Shown in pieces: positions 1 through 8,697 of a stretch of DNA of 64,000 nucleotides. The translations under genes and the position numbers were made by a program. Position 1 is the stretch's first letter. Every line of letters begins with the position of its first letter. The notes under the pieces are model-generated. The model was not told the origin of the DNA and ran no database searches. It was given only the letters and a program-made list of their open reading frames with translations. This stretch comes from an uncultured Erysipelotrichaceae bacterium (GTDB lineage: Bacteria > Bacillota_I > Bacilli_A > Erysipelotrichales > Erysipelotrichaceae): positions 30,015 to 94,014 of the forward strand of contig OMXA01000003.1 in assembly GCA_900314905.1 (NCBI GenBank), in the 5' to 3' direction.

Positions 1-2
1 TG

Positions 3-164
3 AAGAAGAACCAGACCGCGAATCCGGCTCAGAAAGCAATCAATGAATTTCTGATTGCGAAAACGTATGAGAACCTCGGCGACCGGGACAATGCACTGAA
101 GTATCATCAGCTTTCCAATCAGCACCTTCAGGAGAGTGCAAAGCAGAGGCTGAAGAATTCCTGA
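3..164 (+). CDS. C-terminal end of a TPR-like protein (partial)
   Basis: Only the last 53 codons are in the window; the reading frame is open from base 3 to a TGA at 162–164. The visible residues contain a helix-turn-helix pair (AKTYENLGDRDNALKYHQLS) that looks like one tetratricopeptide repeat, followed by a polar, Lys/Gln-rich tail. TPR repeats bind other proteins, but no specific role can be read from this fragment. A strong terminator follows nine bases after the stop, so this gene ends its own transcription unit and is not part of the operon that starts at 243. Confidence 0.6.
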   Translation, partial: KKNQTANPAQKAINEFLIAKTYENLGDRDNALKYHQLSNQHLQESAKQRLKNS

Positions 165-172
165 TCCTTGCG

Positions 173-196
173 GCAGGCATCGGAGCCTGCTTTTTT
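173..196 (+). terminator. Intrinsic terminator after the TPR-like gene
   Basis: The stem GCAGGC/GCCTGC (173–178 with 185–190) has a six-base loop and is followed directly by six T residues. Confidence 0.85.
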
Positions 197-213
197 CCGG
201 CTCTGCAGGATGC

Positions 214-219
214 TAAAAT
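214..219 (+). promoter_or_regulatory. Possible extended −10 for the DUF819 operon
   Basis: TGCTAAAAT has the TGn extension and a TAAAAT hexamer, 24 bases before the DUF819 start codon. No good −35 is visible: the region 17 bases upstream is the T-run of the preceding terminator. Confidence 0.35.
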
Positions 220-242
220 GTGCTTGATATCTGAGGGGGGAA

Positions 243-1457
243 ATGATCATGGGAACACTGATCAGCGCAGAGAATACGTGGATGCTGATGGCAGTGATGT
301 TCGGCAGCGTCGCATTTACAATCTTTCTGGAACAGAAGTATGTCTGGGCAAGCCGGATCAGCGGTGCCGTCATTGTTCTGATCATTGCGGTATGCCTGAC
401 AAATTTCAGAATCATACCGACAAATGCGCCGCTTTTTGATGATGCTGTGTGGGGCTATGCAGTGCCGATGGCAATTCCGCTGCTTCTTCTGCAATCTGAT
501 CTGAAGAAGATCCTGCACGAAACCGGACCGATGCTCGCCATCTTCCTGATCGGAGCGGCAGGGACTGTGGCAGGGGTGATTCTCGGCTATGAACTGCTGA
601 AGAAAGCAATCCCGGGTCTGGCTGGCTTGGCTGCGATGATGGCGGGATCCTATATCGGAGGAGGTGTGAATTTCACTGCTCTTTCTGCAGCATTTGATGT
701 CGATGACACACTGATCTCTGCCGCAACCGTTGCTGACAATCTGAATATGGCGATCTACTTCATGGTGCTGATCGGGGCTGCAGGGAATGCCTGGTGCCGG
801 AAACATTTTCCGCACCCGCATATCGATGAATTCGAAGCAGGCAGAAAAGACGATGGAAAAACCCAGGCGGAAAAGTACTGGACACGCAAGGATATTTCGC
901 TGAAAGATATCGCTTACTGCATGGCTTACAGCGTAATCGTCGTCACGATCGCTAAGCTCATCGCATCCGGACTTGCCGGCGTGATTCCGGAAGGAAACTG
1001 GTTTCTGAACATGATCAGTGCTTTCTTCGGATCTCAGTATGTCTGGATCACTACGATTGCCATGCTGTTTGCGACGCTCTGCCCGAAGCAGGCCGCTTCG
1101 ATGCACGGGGCACAGGAGCTTGGCACCTGGCTGATCTATCTGTTCTATTTTGCAATCGGGGTACCGGCAAGCATTCCGCTGATTCTGCGCAATGCGCCGC
1201 TGCTGCTCGTCTTCTGCCTGATTGCTGTTGCAGTCAATATGCTTTTCTGCTTTGCCGGCGGCAAGCTGCTTCACTATTCGCTGGAAGATGTCATCATTGC
1301 TTCCAACGCAAATATCGGCGGACCGACTACTGCCGCCGGCATGGCCATCTCGCAGGGCTGGTACAAACTTGTCGGACCGGCTATGCTGGTTGGAACGTTC
1401 GGCTATGTGATCGGAACTTACCTTGGCATCATCGTCGGCAGTCTGCTGGGAGCATGA
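243..1457 (+). CDS. DUF819 (YjcL-like) integral membrane transporter
   Basis: This 404-residue protein has about ten hydrophobic segments and matches the DUF819 family, recognised from the N-terminal FLEQKYVWASRISGAVIVLI-like segment, the glycine-rich MMAGSYIGGGVNF motif near residue 140 and the repeated SNANIGGPTTAAGMA motif near residue 355. DUF819 members are membrane proteins of unsettled substrate, thought to act as transporters. The ATG at 243 follows GAGGGGGG; a second ATG six bases later is equally possible. The stop overlaps the region of the next start (1459), so it is translationally coupled to a D,D-dipeptidase, which hints at a dipeptide or cell-wall fragment substrate (inference). 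Confidence 0.85.
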   Translation: MIMGTLISAENTWMLMAVMFGSVAFTIFLEQKYVWASRISGAVIVLIIAVCLTNFRIIPTNAPLFDDAVWGYAVPMAIPLLLLQSDLKKILHETGPMLAIFLIGAAGTVAGVILGYELLKKAIPGLAGLAAMMAGSYIGGGVNFTALSAAFDVDDTLISAATVADNLNMAIYFMVLIGAAGNAWCRKHFPHPHIDEFEAGRKDDGKTQAEKYWTRKDISLKDIAYCMAYSVIVVTIAKLIASGLAGVIPEGNWFLNMISAFFGSQYVWITTIAMLFATLCPKQAASMHGAQELGTWLIYLFYFAIGVPASIPLILRNAPLLLVFCLIAVAVNMLFCFAGGKLLHYSLEDVIIASNANIGGPTTAAGMAISQGWYKLVGPAMLVGTFGYVIGTYLGIIVGSLLGA

Positions 1458-1458
1458 T

Positions 1459-2115
1459 ATGAGAGAATTTATCAGAGAACCGGTTCCGTCGGCCCGGATT
1501 CCGGTTCTGGAAACAGAACGGATCCGGATCCGGATGAAGTATCCTCTGCTTGGCATGAAACAAGCAGAAGAAAGATGCATGCTTCGCATGAGCGTCTATG
1601 AGATGCTGCAGAAATCTTCCGAATCACTGGAATCAGGCTTTTCGCTTGTGATCTGGGATGCCTGGCGTCCGTTTGAGCTGCAGAAAGAGCTGTTCACTGC
1701 CTATTCTGCAGACATCATCCGTGACTTCCATCTTGAGAATCTGCCTGAGAAGGAACGGACCGAGTTCATTTCACAATTTGTTGCTGACCCTTTGAAGAAT
1801 CGCAGGTTTCCGCCTGCTCACACGACTGGCGGGGCAATTGATCTGACCATGGCAGAAGATGAAAAAGAACTGGACTTCGGAACTGACTTTGATGCATTCT
1901 CAGAGAAGACGAATACCGATTGGTTTGAACTCCATGATGAAGATACGAAGATCCGGAATCGAAGAAGAATGCTCTATCATGTGATGACGCAAGCTGGCTT
2001 CACGAATCTCCCATCGGAATGGTGGCATTATGAATACGGAGATAGGAACTGGTCCCGTCTGACCGGCAGACCGGCGCTTTATGAAGGCATCTGGACTCTG
2101 GGAGAAGAAGGATGA
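1459..2115 (+). CDS. D-alanyl-D-alanine dipeptidase (VanX/DdpX family)
   Basis: The 218-residue protein is a zinc D,D-dipeptidase that splits D-Ala-D-Ala to free D-alanine. The family's zinc and catalytic residues are visible: Arg70 in WDAWRP, His121 and Asp128 in HTTGGAIDLT, Glu187 and His190 in EWWHYEYG. There is no signal peptide, so it is probably cytoplasmic and used for recycling wall dipeptides. The ATG at 1459 was chosen because it lies just after the preceding stop and has GGGAG upstream; an earlier in-frame ATG at 1423 lies inside the DUF819 gene and adds non-conserved residues. No vanA or vanH homologue is nearby, so glycopeptide resistance is not implied. Confidence 0.88.
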   Translation: MREFIREPVPSARIPVLETERIRIRMKYPLLGMKQAEERCMLRMSVYEMLQKSSESLESGFSLVIWDAWRPFELQKELFTAYSADIIRDFHLENLPEKERTEFISQFVADPLKNRRFPPAHTTGGAIDLTMAEDEKELDFGTDFDAFSEKTNTDWFELHDEDTKIRNRRRMLYHVMTQAGFTNLPSEWWHYEYGDRNWSRLTGRPALYEGIWTLGEEG

Positions 2116-2852
2116 AGGTCACAAGGAAAACGGAAATCCTGATTCTCTTTGTTATGTCTGCATTGATCTAACTGCTGCAGATCCTGTTCTTTCATGATCC
2201 GCATAATACGTTCTTCTATCTCTTCCAGGATATGGCGTTTCTGCCCGTCTCCATTGCAATTGCGACGATTGCGGTCGGAGCGATTCTGGATCGCAGAGAG
2301 AAGAGAGAGAAACTGCAGGGAACCAGAATGCTGAGAAGCACGTTCTTCACCGGCATCGGAGCGGAAATCATCCTGAAGCTTCATGACTGTGCAGATCCGA
2401 TCTGCAGGAACCTTCTTTATTCTCCAGCAGATGAAGCAGAGGTGAAGACAAAGCAGGAGCAGATCAGAGAAACGGAATTCACAATCACGCTGACGGAAGA
2501 GGCTTATGAGTCTGTTCGGAAGATTCTTACGGAGAATCAGACCAATCTCTTTGTGCTTGCCGCCAACGAGAATCTGATGGCAGAAGAGAACTTCACGAAG
2601 CTTCTATGGGGGCTGTTTCATCTGATTGATGAATTCCGCCTGAGAGGATCCTGGCAGAATCAGAATGAAGCAGACCGCGAGCATCTCAATGAAGATTTCG
2701 CCAAGGTATATCGTCTGCTGCTGATCAACAGCGTGGATAATGCATGGTGGCTGAAGAAGACCTATCCGAACTTCTACGGAACCGCTTCTTCAAAGTACAG
2801 CCTGGAAAAAGGGACAGGAGGAAACCGAGGCAATCAGAATGGATTACGATAA
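2112..2852 (+). pseudogene. Membrane protein gene interrupted by in-frame TAA at codon 20
   Basis: A good start (ATG 2112 overlapping the dipeptidase stop as ATGA, with GGAGAAGAAGG upstream) opens a frame that hits TAA at 2169–2171 and then continues open in the same frame to 2852. Read through, the 246-residue product has two hydrophobic N-terminal segments (residues about 8–26 and 37–55), a basic stop-transfer (DRREKREK) and a soluble mostly helical C-terminal part. The stop lies between the two membrane segments. The longest intact piece starts at 2232 in the middle of the second membrane segment and has no ribosome binding site. No known domain was recognised. A sequencing error or a recent nonsense mutation would look the same. 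Confidence 0.7.
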
Positions 2853-3342
2853 AGCAGAACAATTCTGGATTGAGAAAGACCGCAATGCGGTCCGGATGGA
2901 TCCGGAAGATCTCAGCAAGGAGATCGGTGCATTTCTCCATTCTCATCGGGTATGTGCATTTGCCTGCGCGGCAGGGGACTTTGTCCGCTGCACGCCTCTT
3001 GAATACACATATGCCAATGGAAGCGTTTATATCTTCTCAGAAGGAGGACTGAAATTCAGAGCCCTCCGCAGCAATCCCCATGTATGTCTGGCTGTGTACG
3101 AAGATCATCCGCAGTTCGGCAAGCTGAAAGGCCTGCAGATATCAGGCATTGCAGAACTGATCGAGCCATGGTCAGAAGAATATCTGAGCCTGCTGAAGAT
3201 CAGAGGGATTCCGGCAGACTCTCTGAAGAAGCTGCCTTCAGAGATGTATCTCATCAAGGTGATTCCGGAGAAGTTCGATTTTCTGAATTCAGACCTGAGA
3301 CAGAGAGGCTTCAGTTCCCGGCAGCAGCTTGTTCTGAAATAA
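2839..3342 (+). CDS. Pyridoxamine 5'-phosphate oxidase-like flavin-binding protein
   Basis: This 167-residue protein has the split-barrel fold signature of the PPOX/FMN-binding family: an N-terminal helix, CAFACAAGDFVRCTPLEYTY, a GSVYIFSEGGLKFRAL strand-turn and a later strand that reads LQISGIAELI. Such proteins bind FMN, haem or F420 and reduce small substrates; the substrate here cannot be told. The start overlaps the preceding (broken) gene by 14 bases, and GGACAGGAGG lies about 20 bases upstream. It is the same operon as the amidohydrolase that follows 15 bases later. Confidence 0.75.
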   Translation: MDYDKAEQFWIEKDRNAVRMDPEDLSKEIGAFLHSHRVCAFACAAGDFVRCTPLEYTYANGSVYIFSEGGLKFRALRSNPHVCLAVYEDHPQFGKLKGLQISGIAELIEPWSEEYLSLLKIRGIPADSLKKLPSEMYLIKVIPEKFDFLNSDLRQRGFSSRQQLVLK

Positions 3343-3357
3343 GCAGGAGAGGACTGT

Positions 3358-4680
3358 ATGAAGCAGATTCTGATTGAACATTGCGAGCTCGCAGACTTCA
3401 GCACGCTTACATCAAAAAGACAATCCATCCTGATCCGGGATGGAAAGATCGCAGAGATCGGCGATTCTATTTTCCCGGAAGGAGACTATGAGACAATTTC
3501 GGAAGATGGCATGCTTGCAATGCCTTCCTTTGCGGACTGCCACAGCCATATCAGCCAGAGCATTCTCAAAGGACCGATGGACGACTATCCGATCACTCAG
3601 TGGCTCATCAGAAAATTCCAGATTGATGCCATGATGACTGAAGAAGAGAACTATTATGCTTCTCTGCTCGGATGTCTGACTGCATTGAAATGCGGAACCA
3701 CCGTCCTGAATGAAATGTCCTGGCCGAATCTCATGGAAGGAAATCTTCGCGCCATCCGGGATTCCCGGATCCGGGCTGTCTATGGTGTCAGCACTACCGA
3801 CATTCCGGAAAATAAAGAGATGCCGATGTTCTCGATCGAAGAAGCTCTCCGGATTCATCAGAATGTCTACGATCGGGTAAATGGTCTTGATGGGAAGCTG
3901 AAAGCCTCCGTCGCACCCGCAGGACTTCCAGCTGTTTCTTCTGAGATGGCTGTTGCTTTGAAGAAGTTTGCCAATGAACACCAGATTCTCTATCACACCC
4001 ATCTTGCCGAAGGAAAGATGGAGACCGAACGCGTGGCAAGGCGATATGGCCTGCATGGCGAAGCAGAAGCTCTGAACCAGCTTGGCATCCTGGACTCTCA
4101 TACGCTGCTTGCCCATAGCATCTGGCTGAATGATCATGAGCTTGACTTGATCCGGGACAGCGGAGCAATTCCGGTGCATTGTCCTTGCACAAACATGAAG
4201 ATCGGAGATGGCATTCCCCCGATTGCCGCAATGCTGAAGAAAGGTATTCCGGTGACATTCGGCTGCGATGGCGAGGCATCCAGCTCCAACCGCGATATGA
4301 TCCGCGAAGCAAGAACCGGAGCCTACCTTCAGAAAGCAGCAACGAATGATCCGACGGTCATGGATGCTGGCACGGTCTATCGGATGATGACCGTCAGCGG
4401 CTGGAACGCTCTCGGCTATGATGATCTTGGCGAATTGAAAGAAGGAAATACCGCAGATCTGATACTCGTCGATATGGACCATGACATCGGTCTTATCAGC
4501 AGAGAGTACCGTCTGAATAATTACCTCTATGCCGGAGACGGACATTGCGTGGATACTGTGATCCTGAATGGAGAAATGCTGGTCAGACATGGACGGGTTA
4601 CGTTTCTCGATGAAGAAGAAGTACTGGAAAAAGGAGCAGAAGTGATCAGCGGTCTGAACCGCAGAATCGCTCTCCTGTAA
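3358..4680 (+). CDS. Amidohydrolase of the MTA/SAH deaminase–chlorohydrolase family
   Basis: The 440-residue enzyme belongs to the TIM-barrel metal-dependent amidohydrolases related to 5'-methylthioadenosine/S-adenosylhomocysteine deaminase, guanine deaminase and SsnA. Metal ligands are visible in order: DCHSHI (HxH, about residue 61), HTHLAEG (about 220), HSIWLNDHEL (about 257) and the aspartate in FGCDGEASSSNR (about 303). The conserved PCTNMKIGDGIPPI loop after the third histidine motif is typical of this deaminase group. Its position before a uridine phosphorylase suggests a nucleoside or base as substrate, but the precise one is open. AGGAGAGG precedes the ATG. Confidence 0.82.
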   Translation: MKQILIEHCELADFSTLTSKRQSILIRDGKIAEIGDSIFPEGDYETISEDGMLAMPSFADCHSHISQSILKGPMDDYPITQWLIRKFQIDAMMTEEENYYASLLGCLTALKCGTTVLNEMSWPNLMEGNLRAIRDSRIRAVYGVSTTDIPENKEMPMFSIEEALRIHQNVYDRVNGLDGKLKASVAPAGLPAVSSEMAVALKKFANEHQILYHTHLAEGKMETERVARRYGLHGEAEALNQLGILDSHTLLAHSIWLNDHELDLIRDSGAIPVHCPCTNMKIGDGIPPIAAMLKKGIPVTFGCDGEASSSNRDMIREARTGAYLQKAATNDPTVMDAGTVYRMMTVSGWNALGYDDLGELKEGNTADLILVDMDHDIGLISREYRLNNYLYAGDGHCVDTVILNGEMLVRHGRVTFLDEEEVLEKGAEVISGLNRRIALL

Positions 4681-4691
4681 GGAAAGACAAT

Positions 4692-5483
4692 ATGAAATAC
4701 AGACCTCAGAAGCTAGTGAATGCCCAGGGAAAAATGTGGCACATCGGATTAGATGAACATGATATTGCAAAGCACGTGATTCTTCCCGGCGATCCGGATC
4801 GCTGCAAGATGATCGCAGCACAGTTTGATGAGCAGAGACTTGCAGGGGTATCGAGAGGAAATCCGACCTATACCGGAACCAAAGACGGAATCGGGGTCTC
4901 TGTGATGTCTACCGGCATGGGCAGCATGGCGATGGCAGTCTGTGTCGAGGAACTGAAAGAAATCGGTGCAAAGACACTGATCCGGCTTGGAACCGGAGGA
5001 TGTCTGCAGAGAGATATTCCGCCCGGATCCTTCGTGATCGGCACAGCTGCAGTCCGAGGCGACGGATGCACGAAGGAATATATTGACGAGACTTATCCTG
5101 CTGTGGCAGATCCGGATGTCGTGCTGGCACTCCGTGAGTCCTGCCGGGAATTCGGGGTCACGCCTTATACCGGCATACTGCGCAGTCATGATGCCTTCTA
5201 TATGGAAAGCCCTGGGGCCCATGAAGGACTGATTGACCGTGTGCAGAAATGGACGGATGCCCATGTGCTTGCCTTGGAGAATGAGAGCTCTGCACTGTTT
5301 GTCGTCTCATCCTTGCTGGGTGGCTTAAGAGCAGGTACGATCCTTCTGACCGGTCAGAATCTCTATGACAGCTACGACAGAATGACAACTTCGAGCACGC
5401 CCGATTATCCAGCTAAAGTAGATCTGCTCTCAAAGATCACGTTAAGGGCAATTGAGAAGATTGACCGACTGCCTGACCTGTAA
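4692..5483 (+). CDS. udp: Uridine phosphorylase family nucleoside phosphorylase
   Basis: This 263-residue protein matches the NP-I family of hexameric phosphorylases that split nucleosides with phosphate into base and ribose-1-phosphate. Evidence is the N-terminal phosphate-binding GDPDRC, the central LIRLGTGGCLQRDIPPGSFV stretch, and the ribose-binding ENESSALFVV near residue 195. The MSTGMGSMA loop fits uridine phosphorylase rather than purine nucleoside phosphorylase, but specificity is not certain. It starts 11 bases after the amidohydrolase and has AAGGA at good spacing. Uracil released here would complement the pyrimidine genes that follow. Confidence 0.85.
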   Translation: MKYRPQKLVNAQGKMWHIGLDEHDIAKHVILPGDPDRCKMIAAQFDEQRLAGVSRGNPTYTGTKDGIGVSVMSTGMGSMAMAVCVEELKEIGAKTLIRLGTGGCLQRDIPPGSFVIGTAAVRGDGCTKEYIDETYPAVADPDVVLALRESCREFGVTPYTGILRSHDAFYMESPGAHEGLIDRVQKWTDAHVLALENESSALFVVSSLLGGLRAGTILLTGQNLYDSYDRMTTSSTPDYPAKVDLLSKITLRAIEKIDRLPDL

Positions 5484-5538
5484 GGAGCAGGACCGATTGA
5501 TTCTCTGATTCATCAGCGTCTGAAAGGAGAACAAGGCA

Positions 5539-6249
5539 ATGAACCATGAGATCCTGGAAAACAGGCAGCTCAATGAGAATTTCTGGCTCATGAAGACAGC
5601 CTGAAGCGATCATCCGGAACCAGGGCAGTTCTATATGCTGCGCTGCTGGGAGCACTATCCGCTTCTGTCCCGCCCGATCAGTGTCTTTGATGCGGATGAG
5701 AATTCGGTCAGCTTTCTGTACAAGGTGGTCGGAGAAGGAACCGAACGCTTCACGAAGCTGCGCGGAGGGGATTCCATCACTTTGAGCAGGCCGCTCGGCA
5801 ATGGCTTTCCGAAGGTTTCCGGGAAGACAGCCATGGTCGGCGGGGGAGTCGGCATCGCACCGCTGTATCTTGCTTCAAAGACCCTCTTTGGAACAGCAGG
5901 CACATCCGTTGATCTCTTTCTGGGCTTTTCCGGAACGCCGGTTCTGGAAAAGGAATATGCTGCCGTCTCAGACCATCTGGAGGTCAAGCTGGGAGGCTAT
6001 ATCACGGATGACATCGATCCGGAATCCTATGATGTGATTCTTGCCTGCGGGCCGATGGTCATGATGAAAGCACTCTATCAGAAGTGCCTGAAGCACGGGA
6101 AAGCAGATGCGCTCTATGTGTCCATGGAAGCGAGGATGGGATGCGGCATCGGCGTGTGTCTGGGGTGTTCTCTGGAGACTGAATCCGGCATGAAGCGCGT
6201 ATGCAAGGATGGGCCGGTGTTCCGGGGAAGCGAGGTGTTCCATGAGTGA
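5539..6249 (+). pseudogene. pyrK: pyrK-like electron-transfer subunit interrupted by in-frame TGA at codon 22
   Basis: ATG 5539 with GAAAGGAG upstream begins a frame closed by TGA at 5602–5604, after which the same frame stays open to 6249 (236 codons in all). Read through, it is a dihydroorotate dehydrogenase electron-transfer subunit: PGQFYMLR barrel strand, the FAD-binding RPIS motif, an NAD-binding MVGGGVGIAPLYLAS loop, and a C-terminal 2Fe-2S motif in which CGIGVCLGC is followed by a fourth cysteine. PyrK passes electrons from PyrD 1B to NAD. The stop precedes the conserved PGQF strand, so internal initiation at 5635 would lose the first part of the flavin domain. The 3' end overlaps pyrD by eight bases. 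Confidence 0.78.
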
Positions 6250-7147
6250 GGCACTGAAAACAGAATTCTGCGGAACAGTGTTCCGCAACCCGGTTCTGCT
6301 TGCTTCAGGAACGTGCGGGTTCGGCCAGGAGATCAATGAATACTTCGATCTTGAACAGCTGGGCGGAATCTGTTCGAAAGGCCTGACCCTGGAACCGCGG
6401 AAAGGAAATGAAGGGATCCGTATCCATGAAACCCCATCCGGCGTCATGAATTCCATCGGTCTGGAGAATCCTGGCATCAGGGCCTATCTGAAAGAGGATC
6501 TGCCATGGATCCAGACAAAGAATCTCGTGAATCTTGTGAATCTCGGCGGCCATTCCATCGAGGACTATGAAGAAGGAGCCCGGCTGCTGAATGATGCGGG
6601 GATCGAATTCCTGGAATTGAATATCTCCTGTCCGAATGTGAAGAATGGCGGCATGAATTTCGGCGTGAAGGCAGAGGTAGCCGCAGAAGTCGTGAAGCGG
6701 ATCCGCCGCATCTTCACCCGCAAGCTGATTGTGAAACTGTCTCCGAATGCGGAGAATATCATCGAGCTGGCAGAGGCATGCGAAGCAGAAGGAGCAGATG
6801 GACTGTCTCTGACGAATACGTATCTCGCGATGGCAATTGATATCGAACGGCGCAAGCCGGTCTTTAACAATGTCTATGCCGGTCTTTCCGGACCTGCTAT
6901 CAAGCCGATTTCGCTGCGCATGGTTCATCAGGTGTCGCATGCCGTGAAGATTCCTGTGATCGGCATCGGCGGCATCGCTTCTTCAGAAGATGCGATCGAG
7001 TACATCATGGCAGGTGCTTCTCTGGTTGAGGTCGGAGCGGCATCCTTTGCGGATCCGATGCTTGCTGCGAAAATTGTCGATGGCATGGAACAATGGGTGA
7101 AGCAGCACGGTCTTGAGAATATCAGCGAAATCCGGGGAATTGTCTGA
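6242..7147 (+). CDS. pyrD: Dihydroorotate dehydrogenase, class 1B catalytic subunit
   Basis: This 301-residue FMN TIM barrel oxidises dihydroorotate to orotate in pyrimidine synthesis. The class 1 catalytic cysteine is in NISCPNVKNGG (about residue 129), with the FMN loop IGIGGIASSEDAIEYIMAGA near the end. Class 1B enzymes work with PyrK, whose gene lies immediately upstream but is broken in this sequence. The ATG at 6242 overlaps pyrK and has GGGGAAGCGAGG before it; an earlier in-frame ATG at 6209 lies inside pyrK coding sequence. No other pyr genes are adjacent, so a salvage or catabolic variant of the enzyme is an alternative. Confidence 0.9.
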   Translation: MSEALKTEFCGTVFRNPVLLASGTCGFGQEINEYFDLEQLGGICSKGLTLEPRKGNEGIRIHETPSGVMNSIGLENPGIRAYLKEDLPWIQTKNLVNLVNLGGHSIEDYEEGARLLNDAGIEFLELNISCPNVKNGGMNFGVKAEVAAEVVKRIRRIFTRKLIVKLSPNAENIIELAEACEAEGADGLSLTNTYLAMAIDIERRKPVFNNVYAGLSGPAIKPISLRMVHQVSHAVKIPVIGIGGIASSEDAIEYIMAGASLVEVGAASFADPMLAAKIVDGMEQWVKQHGLENISEIRGIV

Positions 7148-7166
7148 GATCTGGAAGGGAAAGAAT

Positions 7167-8645
7167 ATGGAAGAAACAGAAGGATATCGTCTCGAAAAAG
7201 ACTCAATTGGCGAGAAGCTGGTGCCGGCAGATGCCTATTATGGCGTGCAGACCCTGAGAGCTTATGAGAATTTCCGCATTTCCGGCTATCGTCTCCATCC
7301 GGAGATGATCCGCTCACTGGCACAGATCAAGAAAGCCTGCGCGAAGACGAATTTCGAGAGCGGAGAACTTCCGGAAGAAAAAGAACAGGCAATCATGCAG
7401 GCATGCGATGAGATCATTGATGGAAAATACGCGGATCAGTTCATCGTCGATCCGATTCAGGGCGGGGCAGGAACTTCGATCAATATGAACGCAAACGAAG
7501 TCATCGCCAACCGGGCTATTGAGATTCTCGGCGGCAGGAAAGGGGACTACAAGCTGGTCAATCCGAATGATGATGTGAACTTCGGACAGTCCACCAATGA
7601 TATCTTTCCCTCGTGCGGCAAGATCACCGCACTGAAGCTGCTGATCCAGGCAAGAGCCCAGCTTGCCAGACTTGCCGATGCTCTGGACCGAAAATCAGAA
7701 GAATTCGACGGAGTGATCAAGATGGGGCGCACCCAGCTTCAGGATGCTGTTCCGATCCGCCTCGGCCAGGAATTTGCAGCATATGCTGCGGTTGTCAGAC
7801 GTGACGTCCGCCGTTTCGACAATGCCGAGCGGGAAATGAGGACGCTCAATATCGGCGGCACAGCAATCGGTACCGGCATCAACGCAGATGTGAAGTATGA
7901 ACATGCCATTGTCCGCAATCTCAGCGAAATCACCGGCCTGGAACTCAGGCAGGCATCCGATCTCATCGATGCTACTCAGAACCTCGATGGATTCGTCGCT
8001 GTCTCTGCGGCAACCAAGACATGTGCCGTGAGTCTTTCCAAGATTGCAAATGACCTGAGACTCATGAGCAGCGGTCCGTACTGCGGCTTCGGGGAAATCA
8101 ATCTCCCGGCAAAGCAGAATGGATCTTCGATCATGCCAGGCAAAGTGAACCCGGTCATTCCTGAAGTCGTGAACCAGGTTGCCTTCAATGTGTTCGGCAA
8201 TGATGTCACAATCCAGTGTGCTGCCGAAGCGGGACAGCTGGAACTGAATGCCTTTGAACCGATTATTTTCTATAATCTCTTTCATTCCATTGAGCAGATC
8301 CGCAATGCGGTATCGACTTTCATCGATAACTGCATCGTCGGCATCACCGCCAATCAGGAACATTGTGAAGATCTCGTCAATCACAGCGTCGGCATCATTA
8401 CTGCTGCAGCTCCTTACATCGGCTATATGAAAGCAGCTTCCGTCGCAAAAGAAGCGATGAAAACCGGAAAGCCGGTGAAAGAGATCCTGCTTTCCAGCCA
8501 TCTGATGGACCAGAAAGAAGTCGCGGCTATCCTCGACCCGCGCCGGATGACGAAACCTGGAATCAAAGGCCTCGTGAAGATGCGGAAGCTGAGAACCGGA
8601 CGGATCGATTCTATTCGCAGAAAGCACAGGAAGAACGATCAGTAA
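7167..8645 (+). CDS. aspA: Aspartate ammonia-lyase (aspartase)
   Basis: The 492-residue enzyme converts aspartate to fumarate and ammonia. The fumarase/aspartase superfamily signature GSSIMPGKVNPVIPE is present near residue 317, together with GGAGTSINMNANEV and GRTQLQDAVP, which place it in the aspartase branch. The ATG at 7167 follows GGAAGGGA at eight bases; an in-frame ATG at 7113 lies inside pyrD. The C-terminus is strongly basic (KMRKLRTGRIDSIRRKHRK), longer than the catalytic core needs. It ends the first operon; a bidirectional terminator follows. Confidence 0.92.
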   Translation: MEETEGYRLEKDSIGEKLVPADAYYGVQTLRAYENFRISGYRLHPEMIRSLAQIKKACAKTNFESGELPEEKEQAIMQACDEIIDGKYADQFIVDPIQGGAGTSINMNANEVIANRAIEILGGRKGDYKLVNPNDDVNFGQSTNDIFPSCGKITALKLLIQARAQLARLADALDRKSEEFDGVIKMGRTQLQDAVPIRLGQEFAAYAAVVRRDVRRFDNAEREMRTLNIGGTAIGTGINADVKYEHAIVRNLSEITGLELRQASDLIDATQNLDGFVAVSAATKTCAVSLSKIANDLRLMSSGPYCGFGEINLPAKQNGSSIMPGKVNPVIPEVVNQVAFNVFGNDVTIQCAAEAGQLELNAFEPIIFYNLFHSIEQIRNAVSTFIDNCIVGITANQEHCEDLVNHSVGIITAAAPYIGYMKAASVAKEAMKTGKPVKEILLSSHLMDQKEVAAILDPRRMTKPGIKGLVKMRKLRTGRIDSIRRKHRKNDQ

Positions 8646-8662
8646 GAACCAGATTATAAAAG

Positions 8663-8687
8663 AAAAACCGCATAATCAGCGGTTTTT
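8663..8687. terminator. Bidirectional terminator between aspA and tRNA-Arg
   Basis: AAAAACCGC and GCGGTTTTT flank a seven-base loop. The A-run and T-run make it work in both directions, serving aspA on the + strand and the tRNA on the − strand. Confidence 0.88.
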
Positions 8688-8697
8688 CTGTATTCCA

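Noticed and set aside
213-1589. 458-aa open frame on the − strand
   Set aside because: It is antisense to the DUF819 transporter and has the Arg/His/Ser-rich composition of a shadow frame, without a ribosome binding site or domain.
1459-2115. Vancomycin resistance cluster
   Set aside because: Only a VanX-type dipeptidase is present; vanH, vanA and a VanRS pair are missing.
3412-4821. 469-aa open frame on the − strand
   Set aside because: Antisense to the amidohydrolase and phosphorylase genes; no recognisable domain.
2112-6249. Stop codon reassignment (TGA or TAA read as an amino acid)
   Set aside because: Most genes in the window end in TGA or TAA and use TGG for tryptophan. One event is TAA and the other TGA, at non-conserved positions, and no SECIS-like element was seen. 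Nonsense mutation or base error is simpler.
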